NCBI GenBank assembly: GCA_005888335.1
Contig: VAWY01000093.1
Span: forward strand, 1-6,934
Direction of reading: 5' to 3'
Source: Actinomycetota bacterium
Lineage (GTDB): Bacteria; Actinomycetota; Thermoleophilia; Solirubrobacterales; Solirubrobacteraceae
DNA length: 6,934 bases
Shown: positions 1 through 6,240 of the stretch, one piece after another
Layout: each line of letters opens with the position of its first letter
Position numbering within the stretch: the first letter of the stretch is position 1
The notes under the pieces: generated by a model
The model's database searches: none
Told to the model about the DNA's origin: nothing
Seen by the model: only the letters and a program-made list of their open reading frames with translations
Made by a program: the position numbers and the translations under genes

Positions 1-51
1 TTCACCCAGACGCTGCTGGCCACCCACCCCGAGATCCAGGTCATCCGCTGA
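1..51 (+). CDS. C-terminal end of an upstream gene, probably the first MlaE/YrbE permease (partial)
   Basis: Sixteen codons are readable from base 1, ending in HPEIQVIR and a TGA stop at 49-51. The stop shares its last base with the ATG of the next gene (TGATG), the tight coupling seen through the rest of this operon. Too little is visible to identify the protein from its own sequence. Actinobacterial mce operons normally carry two adjacent permease genes (yrbEA, yrbEB), and the next gene is a single permease, so I infer that this is the end of the first one. Another operon member remains possible. Confidence 0.5.
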   Translation, partial: FTQTLLATHPEIQVIR

Positions 52-845
52 TGGGCTGGCTCAGCGTCCCGCGCGACTGGATCTCCTCCTTCGGCGAGAT
101 CGCGAAGTTCTGCGGCCGCGTCATGGCGCTGGTCTACTCGCTGCGCGTCGTCAAGTTCTTCGGCGAGGCCCTGCGCCAGTGCGGGATCCTGATCATCTCC
201 TCGACGATGGTCATCTGGGGCCTCGTGTTCATCACCGGCCTGGAGTGCGGCATCGAGGGCGCGTACTTCAACCGCGCCGTCGGCGCGCCGGCCTACGCGG
301 GGGTGTTCGCGGCCTGGTGCGACCTGCGCGAGCTGGTCCCGTACGCCTTCGGCTACATGATGTCGGCGAAGGTCGGCACGGGGATCGTGGCCGAGCTCGG
401 CTCGATGCGGATCTCCGACGAGATCGACGCGCTCGAGGTCATGGGCATCGACTCCGTGCTCTTCCTGTGCGCGACGCGCCTGCTCGCCGCCTGGATGGTC
501 CTGCCCTTCATGTACATGGCCGCCGTCGGCGCCGGCTTCTTCGCCAGCTACCTCGCCGTCGTCAAGCAGATCGGCGAGGTCTCGAGCGGCGGGTTCTTCC
601 TGATCTTCTGGATGTTCCAGAACCCACCCGACCTCTTGTACAGCGTGATCAAAGCCATGGTGATGGCCACGGCGATCGTGCTCGTCGGCTGCTACTACGG
701 CTACCACGCGGGCGGCGGGCCGGTCGGCGTCGGCACCGCGACGGCGAAATCGATGGTCTTGAACATCGTCCTGGTGCACGCCATCGGGATGTTGGGAACT
801 CAGGTGTTCTGGGGTGCCAACCCAAGAGCGCCGATCGGAGGCTGA
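51..845 (+). CDS. MlaE/YrbE-family ABC transporter permease
   Basis: This is a 264-residue integral membrane permease of the Mce/Mla lipid transport family, the usual length for MlaE/YrbE proteins. An amphipathic N-terminal stretch (about 1-45) is followed by hydrophobic segments near 46-64, 95-107, 136-175 (probably two helices), 200-218 and 236-254. Two family hallmarks are clear: the cytoplasmic loop AELGSMRISDEIDALEVM at 114-131, which is thought to contact the ATPase, and GGPVGVGTATAKS at 222-234 after CYYGY. The ATG at 51 overlaps the preceding stop by one base. No strong Shine-Dalgarno is visible, so translation is probably coupled. The ATPase gene starts 7 bases after the stop. By position it would be the second permease (YrbEB-like). 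The family is certain, but the transported lipid cannot be read from the sequence. Confidence 0.96.
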   Translation: MGWLSVPRDWISSFGEIAKFCGRVMALVYSLRVVKFFGEALRQCGILIISSTMVIWGLVFITGLECGIEGAYFNRAVGAPAYAGVFAAWCDLRELVPYAFGYMMSAKVGTGIVAELGSMRISDEIDALEVMGIDSVLFLCATRLLAAWMVLPFMYMAAVGAGFFASYLAVVKQIGEVSSGGFFLIFWMFQNPPDLLYSVIKAMVMATAIVLVGCYYGYHAGGGPVGVGTATAKSMVLNIVLVHAIGMLGTQVFWGANPRAPIGG

Positions 846-847
846 GG
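844..847 (+). promoter_or_regulatory. Ribosome binding site for the ATPase gene
   Basis: GAGG overlaps the permease stop codon (TGAGG) and lies five bases before the GTG at 853. A second purine run, GGAGG at 837-841, is 11 bases away. This site is the main reason for choosing GTG 853 over the in-frame GTG at 814, which would overlap the permease gene by 32 bases. Confidence 0.6.
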
Positions 848-852
848 CAGAC

Positions 853-1839
853 GTGACGGACCAGACCGACCCCCCGCGCCGCGACGAGGACGCCGGCGCC
901 GACGACCCGGAGCCGTACTCGGAGCGGCCGACGGACGAGGGCTCGCCCTGGGAGGAGGAGCAGCCGGATCCCTCCCGGGTCTCGGTCGTCAACGAGCCCA
1001 GCGGGCAGGAGGACGAGTACCGCTGGCATACCGGGACGCAGCGGCCGCACGGGATGCCCGACGCGGTCGAGTTCGTCGACGTGCACAAGGCGTTCGGGCG
1101 CAACAAGATCCTGCGCGGGCTGAACATGGGCCTCCCGGAGGGCAAGATCTCGATGATCCTCGGCCCGTCGGGGACGGGGAAGTCGGTGTGCATCAAGCAC
1201 ATGGTCGGGCTGCTCTATCCCGACCAGGGCGACATCATCGTCCACGGCGAGTCGGTGCCCAACATGCAGGACGACGAGCTGTTCGAGATGCGCAAGAAGT
1301 TCGGCGTGCTGTTTCAGGACGGCGCGCTGTTCGGCTCGATGAACGTCTTTGACAACACGGCGTTCCCGCTGCGCCAGCACACCGACAAGGGCGAGGAGGA
1401 GATCGGCGACATCGTCAACCGCCGCCTGCGCGAGGTCGGCCTGGCCGACGCCGGCGAGAAGATGCCCAACGAGCTCTCCGGCGGGATGCGCAAGCGCGCC
1501 GGGTTCGCCCGCGCGCTGGTCCTCGACCCCGACATCGTGCTCTTCGACGAGCCCGACTCGGGGCTTGACCCGGTGCGCACCGCGCTGCTGGGCGAGCTCA
1601 TCCAGGAGATCCACGAGGAGATGATGAGCGCCCGCGAGAGCACCGACCGGCGCGAGCCCGCGTTCACCATCATCACCCACGACATCATGACCGCCCGGCG
1701 GGTCGCCGAGCACATCTCCGTGCTCTGGAAGGGCCGCATCGTCGAGTCCGGTCCGGCCGAGGAGCTCTTCAACTCCGACAACCCCTTCGTCCGCCAGTTC
1801 CTCTCGGGGGATTCGCAGGGGCCGCTTGGTATGGAATAG
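853..1839 (+). CDS. Mce/Mla-type ABC transporter ATPase (MlaF/Mkl/MceG-like)
   Basis: This is a 328-residue ATP-binding subunit that would power the permease and MCE ring from the cytoplasmic side. The ABC domain starts at about residue 68 (MPDAVEFVDV). All catalytic motifs are intact: Walker A GPSGTGKS at 104-111 (Lys110), Q-loop Gln155 in LFQDGALF, signature LSGGM at 208-212, Walker B VLFDEP with Asp232 and Glu233, D-loop SGLDP, and H-loop His276 in ITHD. The DSGLDPVRT sequence and the QGPLGM ending resemble actinobacterial Mkl/MceG more than Escherichia coli MlaF. Residues 1-67 form an acidic, proline-containing, probably disordered extension (19 Asp/Glu). GTG 853 was chosen for its ribosome binding site; ATG 1054 is a shorter alternative that would remove the extension. 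The gene sits between the permease and the MCE genes, whereas in Mycobacterium tuberculosis the equivalent gene lies apart from the mce operons. Confidence 0.96.
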   Translation: MTDQTDPPRRDEDAGADDPEPYSERPTDEGSPWEEEQPDPSRVSVVNEPSGQEDEYRWHTGTQRPHGMPDAVEFVDVHKAFGRNKILRGLNMGLPEGKISMILGPSGTGKSVCIKHMVGLLYPDQGDIIVHGESVPNMQDDELFEMRKKFGVLFQDGALFGSMNVFDNTAFPLRQHTDKGEEEIGDIVNRRLREVGLADAGEKMPNELSGGMRKRAGFARALVLDPDIVLFDEPDSGLDPVRTALLGELIQEIHEEMMSARESTDRREPAFTIITHDIMTARRVAEHISVLWKGRIVESGPAEELFNSDNPFVRQFLSGDSQGPLGME

Positions 1840-1862
1840 CCCCAGCAACCTCAACGCGGGCT

Positions 1863-1886
1863 TAATACGCTGCCCGTCTAATACGC
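1863..1886 (+). repeat. Direct repeat TAATACGC, two copies 16 bases apart
   Basis: TAATACGC occurs at 1863-1870 and again at 1879-1886, start to start 16 bases, in a locally AT-richer patch of an otherwise very GC-rich sequence. It could be a pair of protein-binding half sites or promoter-like elements. With only two short copies, chance cannot be excluded. Confidence 0.35.
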
Positions 1887-1929
1887 CAGTTTCCCCGCTT
1901 CCCCCGTCCCACGTGTCCCCCCTCCAACC

Positions 1930-1933
1930 GGAG
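1930..1933 (+). promoter_or_regulatory. Probable ribosome binding site for the first MCE gene
   Basis: GGAG is the only purine-rich run in the C-rich leader and lies 11 bases before the TTG at 1945. The spacing is slightly long. An in-frame TAA at 1879-1881 closes the frame upstream, and no ATG or GTG lies between it and the TTG. Later in-frame GTG codons (from 1984) fall inside the membrane anchor. Confidence 0.5.
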
Positions 1934-1944
1934 CCTCCCCTCAC

Positions 1945-3291
1945 TTGACCACCGCCCGCGGTCTCGCCTTCGGGGCGCTCGCCGTGGCGCTCGTGGTGGT
2001 CGCCGTGGTCCTGCTGACCGGCGGGGGAGGACATCGCTACCAGCTGCTGTTCCAGAACGCGGGGCAGCTCGTCAAGGACGACGACGTCCAGGTCGGGGGC
2101 CGGCGCATCGGCTCGGTGCGCGACATCTCGCTGACCAACGACAACCAGGCGAAGATCACGATCGAGGTCGAGAATGGCTTCGCGCCGCTGCACGACGGCA
2201 CGCGCGCCGTCATCCGGGCCACGTCGCTGTCGGGCATCGCCAACCGCTACGTCAACCTCGCGCCGGGACCGAACAACGCGCCCAAGCTCGATGACGGCGC
2301 GACGATCCCGGCCGACAAGACGACGTCGCCGGTCGACCTCGACCAGCTGTTCGACACGCTGGACCCGCCGACCCGCAAGGGCCTGCAAGACCTCGTGCAG
2401 GGCCTGGCCACGCAGTACAAGGGCCGCGAGGCGCAGGCCAACGCCGCCGCGCACTACTTCAACCCCGCGCTCTCGAGCACGCGCCGGCTCGTCAACGAGC
2501 TCGTCAGCGACCAGGAGGCGCTCAAGGGGCTGCTGCGCAACGGGGCGCGGGTCACCGGCGCGATCGCCGAGCGCCGCGACGACCTCACCAACCTGGTGAC
2601 CAACGCCAACAAGACGACGGCCGCGATCGGCGACGAGCGCGAAGCGTTCGTGCGCGACCTGCACCTGCTGCCGCTCACGCTGCGCCGGGCCAACACGACC
2701 TTCGTGAACCTGCGCGCCACGCTCGACGACCTCGACCCCCTCGTCAACGCGTCCAAGCCCGTCGCGCCCAAGCTGGTCCCGTTCTTCCGCGCGCTGCGTC
2801 CGCTCGTGCGCGACGCGCGTCCGACGATCCACGACCTGCGGCTCCTCATCCGCCGCCCGGGCAAGGAGAACGACCTCATCGAGCTGCTGCGCAAGACGCC
2901 GAACCTCGAGCGTGTCGCGCGTCCGGCGTTCGCCAACACGACGGCGTCGCTCCGGCGCAGCCTGCCGGTCCTGAACTTCCTGCGGCCGTATGCCCCCGAG
3001 CTCGTCGGCTGGTTCCGCGACTTCGGGCAGGGCGCTGCCAACTACGACGCCAACGGCCACTACGCGCGCGTCATGCCGATCTTCAACTCGTTCCAGTTCA
3101 CCGACACGCCGACGGGCGGCGTGCTGACGCCCAAGCCGCAGGGCAGCAACCCGCTCGAGGGGCTGACCACGGGCAGCGTCAAGCGCTGTCCGGGCGCCGC
3201 CTCCCAGCCGGCGTCCGACGGATCGTCGCCGTGGAGCAACACCGACGGCGCGCTCGACTGCGACCCCAGCCTCGTGCCCCCCGGCCCATGA
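1945..3291 (+). CDS. MCE (MlaD-like) family protein, first MCE subunit
   Basis: This 448-residue envelope protein is expected to be one subunit of the MCE lipid-transfer ring. It has a membrane anchor at about 7-26, then one MCE domain at roughly 31-123 with the typical VQVGGRRIGSV segment (48-58) and a central loop, TSLSGIANRYVNL (93-105). After VDLDQLFD (130-137) comes a long alpha-helical region to about 360, with recurring Leu-Arg-Pro-Leu-like patterns such as LRPLVRDARP (284-293), then NGHYARV (370-376) and a Gly/Pro-rich tail. The only two cysteines, Cys415 and Cys439, lie in the tail and could pair outside the cytoplasm. The start is a TTG, the only sensible start after the upstream stop. 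The TGA overlaps the next ATG by four bases (ATGA). Single-domain MCE proteins of this size match actinobacterial Mce subunits. Which letter (A-F) it corresponds to is not clear. Confidence 0.92.
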   Translation: MTTARGLAFGALAVALVVVAVVLLTGGGGHRYQLLFQNAGQLVKDDDVQVGGRRIGSVRDISLTNDNQAKITIEVENGFAPLHDGTRAVIRATSLSGIANRYVNLAPGPNNAPKLDDGATIPADKTTSPVDLDQLFDTLDPPTRKGLQDLVQGLATQYKGREAQANAAAHYFNPALSSTRRLVNELVSDQEALKGLLRNGARVTGAIAERRDDLTNLVTNANKTTAAIGDEREAFVRDLHLLPLTLRRANTTFVNLRATLDDLDPLVNASKPVAPKLVPFFRALRPLVRDARPTIHDLRLLIRRPGKENDLIELLRKTPNLERVARPAFANTTASLRRSLPVLNFLRPYAPELVGWFRDFGQGAANYDANGHYARVMPIFNSFQFTDTPTGGVLTPKPQGSNPLEGLTTGSVKRCPGAASQPASDGSSPWSNTDGALDCDPSLVPPGP

Positions 3292-4822
3292 AGCGCATCG
3301 CGGTCATCTTCCTCGCCGTGGCCTGTGCGGCCGTCGTCCTCGTGCTGGGGACCGGCGCGTCGAACAGCGACGGGACCTACCGGGTGCGCGCGATCTTCGA
3401 CAGCGCGTTCTCGGTGATCGCGGGCGAGGACGTCAAGATCGCGGGCGTCAAGGTCGGCAAGATCGAGAGCCTCTCCGTGACGCCGGACAACAAGGCGGCG
3501 ATCGTGCTGGCGATCGACAAGCCCGGCTTCAACGACTTCCGCAGGGACGCGTCCTGCCGGATCCGCCCGCAGTCGCTCATCGGCGAGAAGTTCATCGAGT
3601 GCACCCCCACGCAGCCCCGCGCGCCCGGCGAGGGGCCCCCGCCGCCGCTGAAGGTCGTGCCCAAGGGCCAGGACGGGGCGGGCCAGCACCTGCTGCCGGT
3701 GACCAACACCCAGCGCACGGTCGACCTCGATCTGCTCAACAACATCAACCGCCTGCCCTACCGGGAGCGCCTGTCGATCATCCTCAACGAGCTCGGCGCC
3801 GGGCTGGCCGGCAACGGGCAGGCGCTCAGCGAGGTCATCCGCCGCGCCGACCCCGCGCTGATGGAGACCGACAAGGTCCTCAACATCCTCGCCCAGGAGA
3901 ATCGCGTCCTGCGCAACCTCGCGCGCGACGGCGACCGCGTGCTGGCCCCGCTGGCCGAGCGCCGCCACCAGGTCGCCGACTTCGTCGACAAGGCGGGCTC
4001 GGTCGCGCAGGCGTCCGCCGAGCATCGCGCCGCGCTCCAGCGCACGTTCCAGCGCCTCCCGCGCTTCCTCGAGGAGCTGCGCCCGACCATGGTGCGGCTC
4101 GGCGCGTTCGCCGACCAGGCCGCGCCGGTGACCGAGGACCTCGGGTCCGAGGCGCCGGCGCTGTCGCGCTTCGCCAAGGCGCTCAAGCCGTTCAGCGAGG
4201 CCGGGATCCCGGCGATCAAGTCCCTCGGCGCCGCGTCCGACGTCGGCCGCGTCGCGGTGCCCAAGACGCTGCCGATCACCAAGGACACCCGCGCGCTGGC
4301 CAGCGCGGCGCGCCCGCTGTCGAGCAACCTCAAGGCCACGCTCCAGAGCCTGCAGGACACCGGCGGCATCGAGCGGCTCATGGACTTCCTGTTCTTCCAG
4401 ATCGCCGCCATCAACGGCTTCGACTCGGTCGGCCACTACCTGCGCGCGCAGCTCATCGTCAACACCTGCACGGCGTACGCGACGACCCCGATCGGCGGCT
4501 GCGCGGCGAAGTTCAACTCGGGCGCCAACGCCGCGCGGGCGCGCGCCGCCACGCACACGGGCGACCCGGTGCTCGACCGGATGAACCGCGTCCTCAACCG
4601 GATCGCGGCGCGCCGCGCCGCCACCGCCACGCCGCGCGCCACCGGCGCGTCCGGCACCACAGCGCCGCCCGCCGCACGCCGCTGCAGATGCCGACGTCGG
4701 TGCTGCCCGGCACGCCTGAAGGGGCGGCGCCGGAGTCCGCGCCGCAGGCCACCGGCTCGCAGCAGCAGCCGGCCGGCCCGGCCGGGGCGCTGCTGGACTA
4801 CCTGCTGGGAGGCGGATCGTGA
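3288..4822 (+). CDS. MCE (MlaD-like) family protein, second MCE subunit, with an apparent frameshift near 4655-4680
   Basis: The protein would be 511 residues if one missing base is restored. From ATG 3288 it has a basic start (MKR), a membrane anchor at about 4-21, an MCE domain at about 30-125 (VKIAGVKVGKI, 49-59), VDLDLLNNIN (145-154), a long helical region to about 375, and VGHYLRAQ (381-388), then a low-complexity Ala/Thr/Pro stretch. At about residue 463 the sensible frame ends. Continuing unshifted gives an Arg/Cys-rich run (RRCRCRRRCC) and no stop until 5891, deep inside the next gene. The alternative frame gives a normal tail, TPLQMPTSVLPGTPEGAAPE to LLDYLLGGGS, with 44 of its 48 codons ending in G or C, and stops at 4822 overlapping the next start. 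The cause may be a sequencing error or a real mutation. Cys90 and Cys105 flank the MCE loop, and Cys394 and Cys405 form a second candidate pair. No Shine-Dalgarno precedes the ATG, so translation probably depends on coupling. Confidence 0.9.
4655..4680 (+). other. Site of the apparent frameshift in the second MCE gene
   Basis: Up to about 4676 the codons starting at positions divisible by three read as protein (ATGASGTTAPPAA). From 4676 the frame starting at 4676 reads TPLQMPTS. A net loss of one base accounts for the change: one extra C in the GCCGC before ACG at 4676 would give a smooth Ala-Ala-Thr-Pro join. The stretch is built of GC-rich GCC/CCG units prone to sequencing error. No canonical X-XXY-YYZ slippery heptamer is present. 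Confidence 0.8.
4807..4812 (+). promoter_or_regulatory. Strong ribosome binding site for the third MCE gene
   Basis: GGGAGG lies six bases before the GTG at 4819, inside the Gly-Gly-Gly-Ser codons that end the second MCE gene. It fixes the GTG as the start and supports the shifted frame as the true end of the upstream gene, because the site and the GTGA overlap fit together. Confidence 0.8.
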
Positions 4823-6240
4823 GAGGACGGCGCGGCTCGGCCTCGATCGCGGCGAACCCCGTGCTCATCGGGGCGGCGACGACGCTGGTCGTCATCGTCG
4901 CCGTCTTCCTGGCCTACAACGCGAACACGGGCCTGCCGTTCGTCCCGACCTACCAGCTCGACGTGCGCGTGCCCAACGCGGCGAACCTGGTGAAGGGCAA
5001 CGAGGTCCGCGTGGGCGGCACCCGCGTGGGGATCGTCAACGCCATCGAGCCCGTGCGCCTGCCCAACGGCCGCTTCGAGGCGAAGCTCACGCTCAAGCTG
5101 CAGACCTCGGTCAAGCCGCTACCCAAGGACTCGACGATCCTCATCCGCCCGCGGTCGGCCCTCGGCCTGAAGTACGTCGAGATCACGAAGGGCACGTCGC
5201 GGCAGGGCTTCCCGGACGGCGCGACGGTCCCGCTGGCCAACCAGAAGCCGCGACAGGTCGAGATCGACGAGGTGCTCAACACCTTCGACGACAAGACGCG
5301 CGCCGCCGCGCAGGAGAACCTGCTCGAGTTCGGCAACGCGCTGGCCGGCCGCGGCGACGACCTCAACACGTTCTTCCAGTCGGCCAACCCGCTGCTGCGC
5401 GACCTCGTGCCGGTGATGAGCAACCTCTCGGACCCGCGCACCAACCTGCGCCAGTTCTTCCGCGCGCTCGGGCGGTCGGCGTCGATCGTCGCCCCGGTCG
5501 CCCAGACGCAGGGCGACCTCTTCGCCAACCTCGACCGCACGTTCACCGCGCTCGACGAGGTCAAGAGCGACATCGCACGCTCGATCGAGGGCGGTCCGCC
5601 GGCGCTCGACGCGGCGATCAAGGGCTTCCCCGTGCAGCGGCCCTTCCTGCGCAACAACGAGGCGCTGTTCCGCGAGCTGCGCCCGGGCGTCCATGCGCTG
5701 CGCCCGGCGGCGAACGACCTCGCCGACGCGTTCGTCGTCGGCACGCCCGCGCTGCGCAAGTCGGTGGCGCTCAACACGCGCCTCGAGGGGACCTTCAAGG
5801 CGCTGCAGCGCTTCGCCGAGGACCCGCTGACGACGCTCGGCGTCCGCGACCTGCGCAACCTCGCGACGATCCTCAACCCGACCATCGCTGACCTGCGCCC
5901 CGAGCAGACGGTGTGCAACTACATCACGCTGCTCTTCCGCAACGTGGCCAGCCTGCTCTCCGAGGGCGACGGCAACGGCACCTGGCAGCGCTTCATCGTC
6001 GTCGCCGCCCCGGTGCTGCCCAACAACGAGGGCGGTCCCTCCGACGGCCCGGCCAACGGCCCGGCCGGCACGCCGAACTTCCTGCACTCCAACCCGCTGC
6101 CCAACACGCCGGGCGGCGGGCGGACCAATGAGTGCGAGGCCGGCAACGAGCCGTGGACGCCCGACAAGGTCGTCGTCGGGAACGTGCCCGGCAGCCAGGG
6201 CATCAAGACCGAGAAGACCAAGAGGAGCCTGAGCGACTGA
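4819..6240 (+). CDS. MCE (MlaD-like) family protein, third MCE subunit
   Basis: This complete 473-residue MCE protein is predicted to be another ring subunit of the transporter. It has a basic N-terminus (MRGRRG), a membrane anchor at about 14-33, an MCE domain at about 45-125 with VRVGGTRVGIV (63-73) and loop RSALGLKYVEI (112-122), then VEIDEVLNTFD (147-157). A helical region runs to about 360. The C-terminal part contains TVCNYITLLFRNVASLL (364-380), a Gly/Pro/Asn-rich linker and a lysine-rich end (KTEKTKRS, 463-470). Cys366 and Cys439 are the only cysteines and may form a disulfide. The GTG start has a strong ribosome binding site and overlaps the previous stop by four bases (GTGA). The stop shares one base with the next ATG (TGATG). 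Family assignment is firm; the exact Mce letter and ligand are unknown. Confidence 0.95.
   Translation: MRGRRGSASIAANPVLIGAATTLVVIVAVFLAYNANTGLPFVPTYQLDVRVPNAANLVKGNEVRVGGTRVGIVNAIEPVRLPNGRFEAKLTLKLQTSVKPLPKDSTILIRPRSALGLKYVEITKGTSRQGFPDGATVPLANQKPRQVEIDEVLNTFDDKTRAAAQENLLEFGNALAGRGDDLNTFFQSANPLLRDLVPVMSNLSDPRTNLRQFFRALGRSASIVAPVAQTQGDLFANLDRTFTALDEVKSDIARSIEGGPPALDAAIKGFPVQRPFLRNNEALFRELRPGVHALRPAANDLADAFVVGTPALRKSVALNTRLEGTFKALQRFAEDPLTTLGVRDLRNLATILNPTIADLRPEQTVCNYITLLFRNVASLLSEGDGNGTWQRFIVVAAPVLPNNEGGPSDGPANGPAGTPNFLHSNPLPNTPGGGRTNECEAGNEPWTPDKVVVGNVPGSQGIKTEKTKRSLSD
6221..6227 (+). promoter_or_regulatory. Probable ribosome binding site for the fourth MCE gene
   Basis: AGAGGAG ends 12 bases before the ATG at 6240, a little far. 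The start also overlaps the preceding TGA by one base, so coupling from the upstream gene probably contributes. Confidence 0.45.

Larger units (their letters stand above)
1840..1944 (+). promoter_or_regulatory. C-rich intergenic leader before the first MCE gene
   Basis: This 105-base gap is the only non-coding stretch in the window. By my count it holds 52 C and 17 G, a strong C-over-G bias on the transcript strand, most extreme from 1891 to 1929. Such C-rich, G-poor, unstructured RNA is the known preference of the termination factor Rho, so a Rho loading site that tunes MCE expression relative to the permease and ATPase is possible. A weak hairpin could form between AGCCC at 1838-1842 and GGGCT at 1858-1862, but no T-run follows and I do not call it a terminator. 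I find no convincing -35/-10 pair, so an internal promoter is neither shown nor excluded. Confidence 0.4.

Noticed and set aside
814..852. Earlier GTG start for the ATPase at 814
   Set aside because: It would overlap the permease gene by 32 bases and has no well-spaced ribosome binding site, whereas GTG 853 has GAGG at five bases.
1838..1862. Intrinsic terminator after the ATPase gene
   Set aside because: The only hairpin found has a five-pair stem with a 15-base loop and is not followed by a T-run, so it lacks the required form.
649..3060. Long minus-strand open frame of 803 codons across the ATPase and first MCE gene
   Set aside because: It is a mirror of the plus-strand codon bias at high G+C: Arg/Val/Glu-rich, low-complexity, no recognisable domain, and it covers genes with clear families and intact motifs.
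3288..3350. Possible lipoprotein signal with Cys13 in the second MCE protein (LAVAC)
   Set aside because: The cysteine is too close to the N-terminus, Arg3 falls within the required uncharged stretch, and hydrophobic sequence continues past the cysteine, so an ordinary membrane anchor fits better.
4655..4690. Programmed -1 ribosomal frameshift in the second MCE gene
   Set aside because: No slippery heptamer of the X-XXY-YYZ type and no well-placed upstream Shine-Dalgarno or clear downstream structure is visible. A one-base deletion or sequencing error is simpler.
3060..4895. Minus-strand open frame of 611 codons opposite the second MCE gene
   Set aside because: Same composition artefact, dominated by Arg, Ala and Gly, with no supported start or family.
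3231..5891. Continuous open frame of 886 codons that could be taken as one giant MCE protein
   Set aside because: The first 19 codons before ATG 3288 are Arg/Pro-rich and overlap the previous gene, and everything after about 4676 is out-of-frame reading of the real tail and of the third MCE gene.
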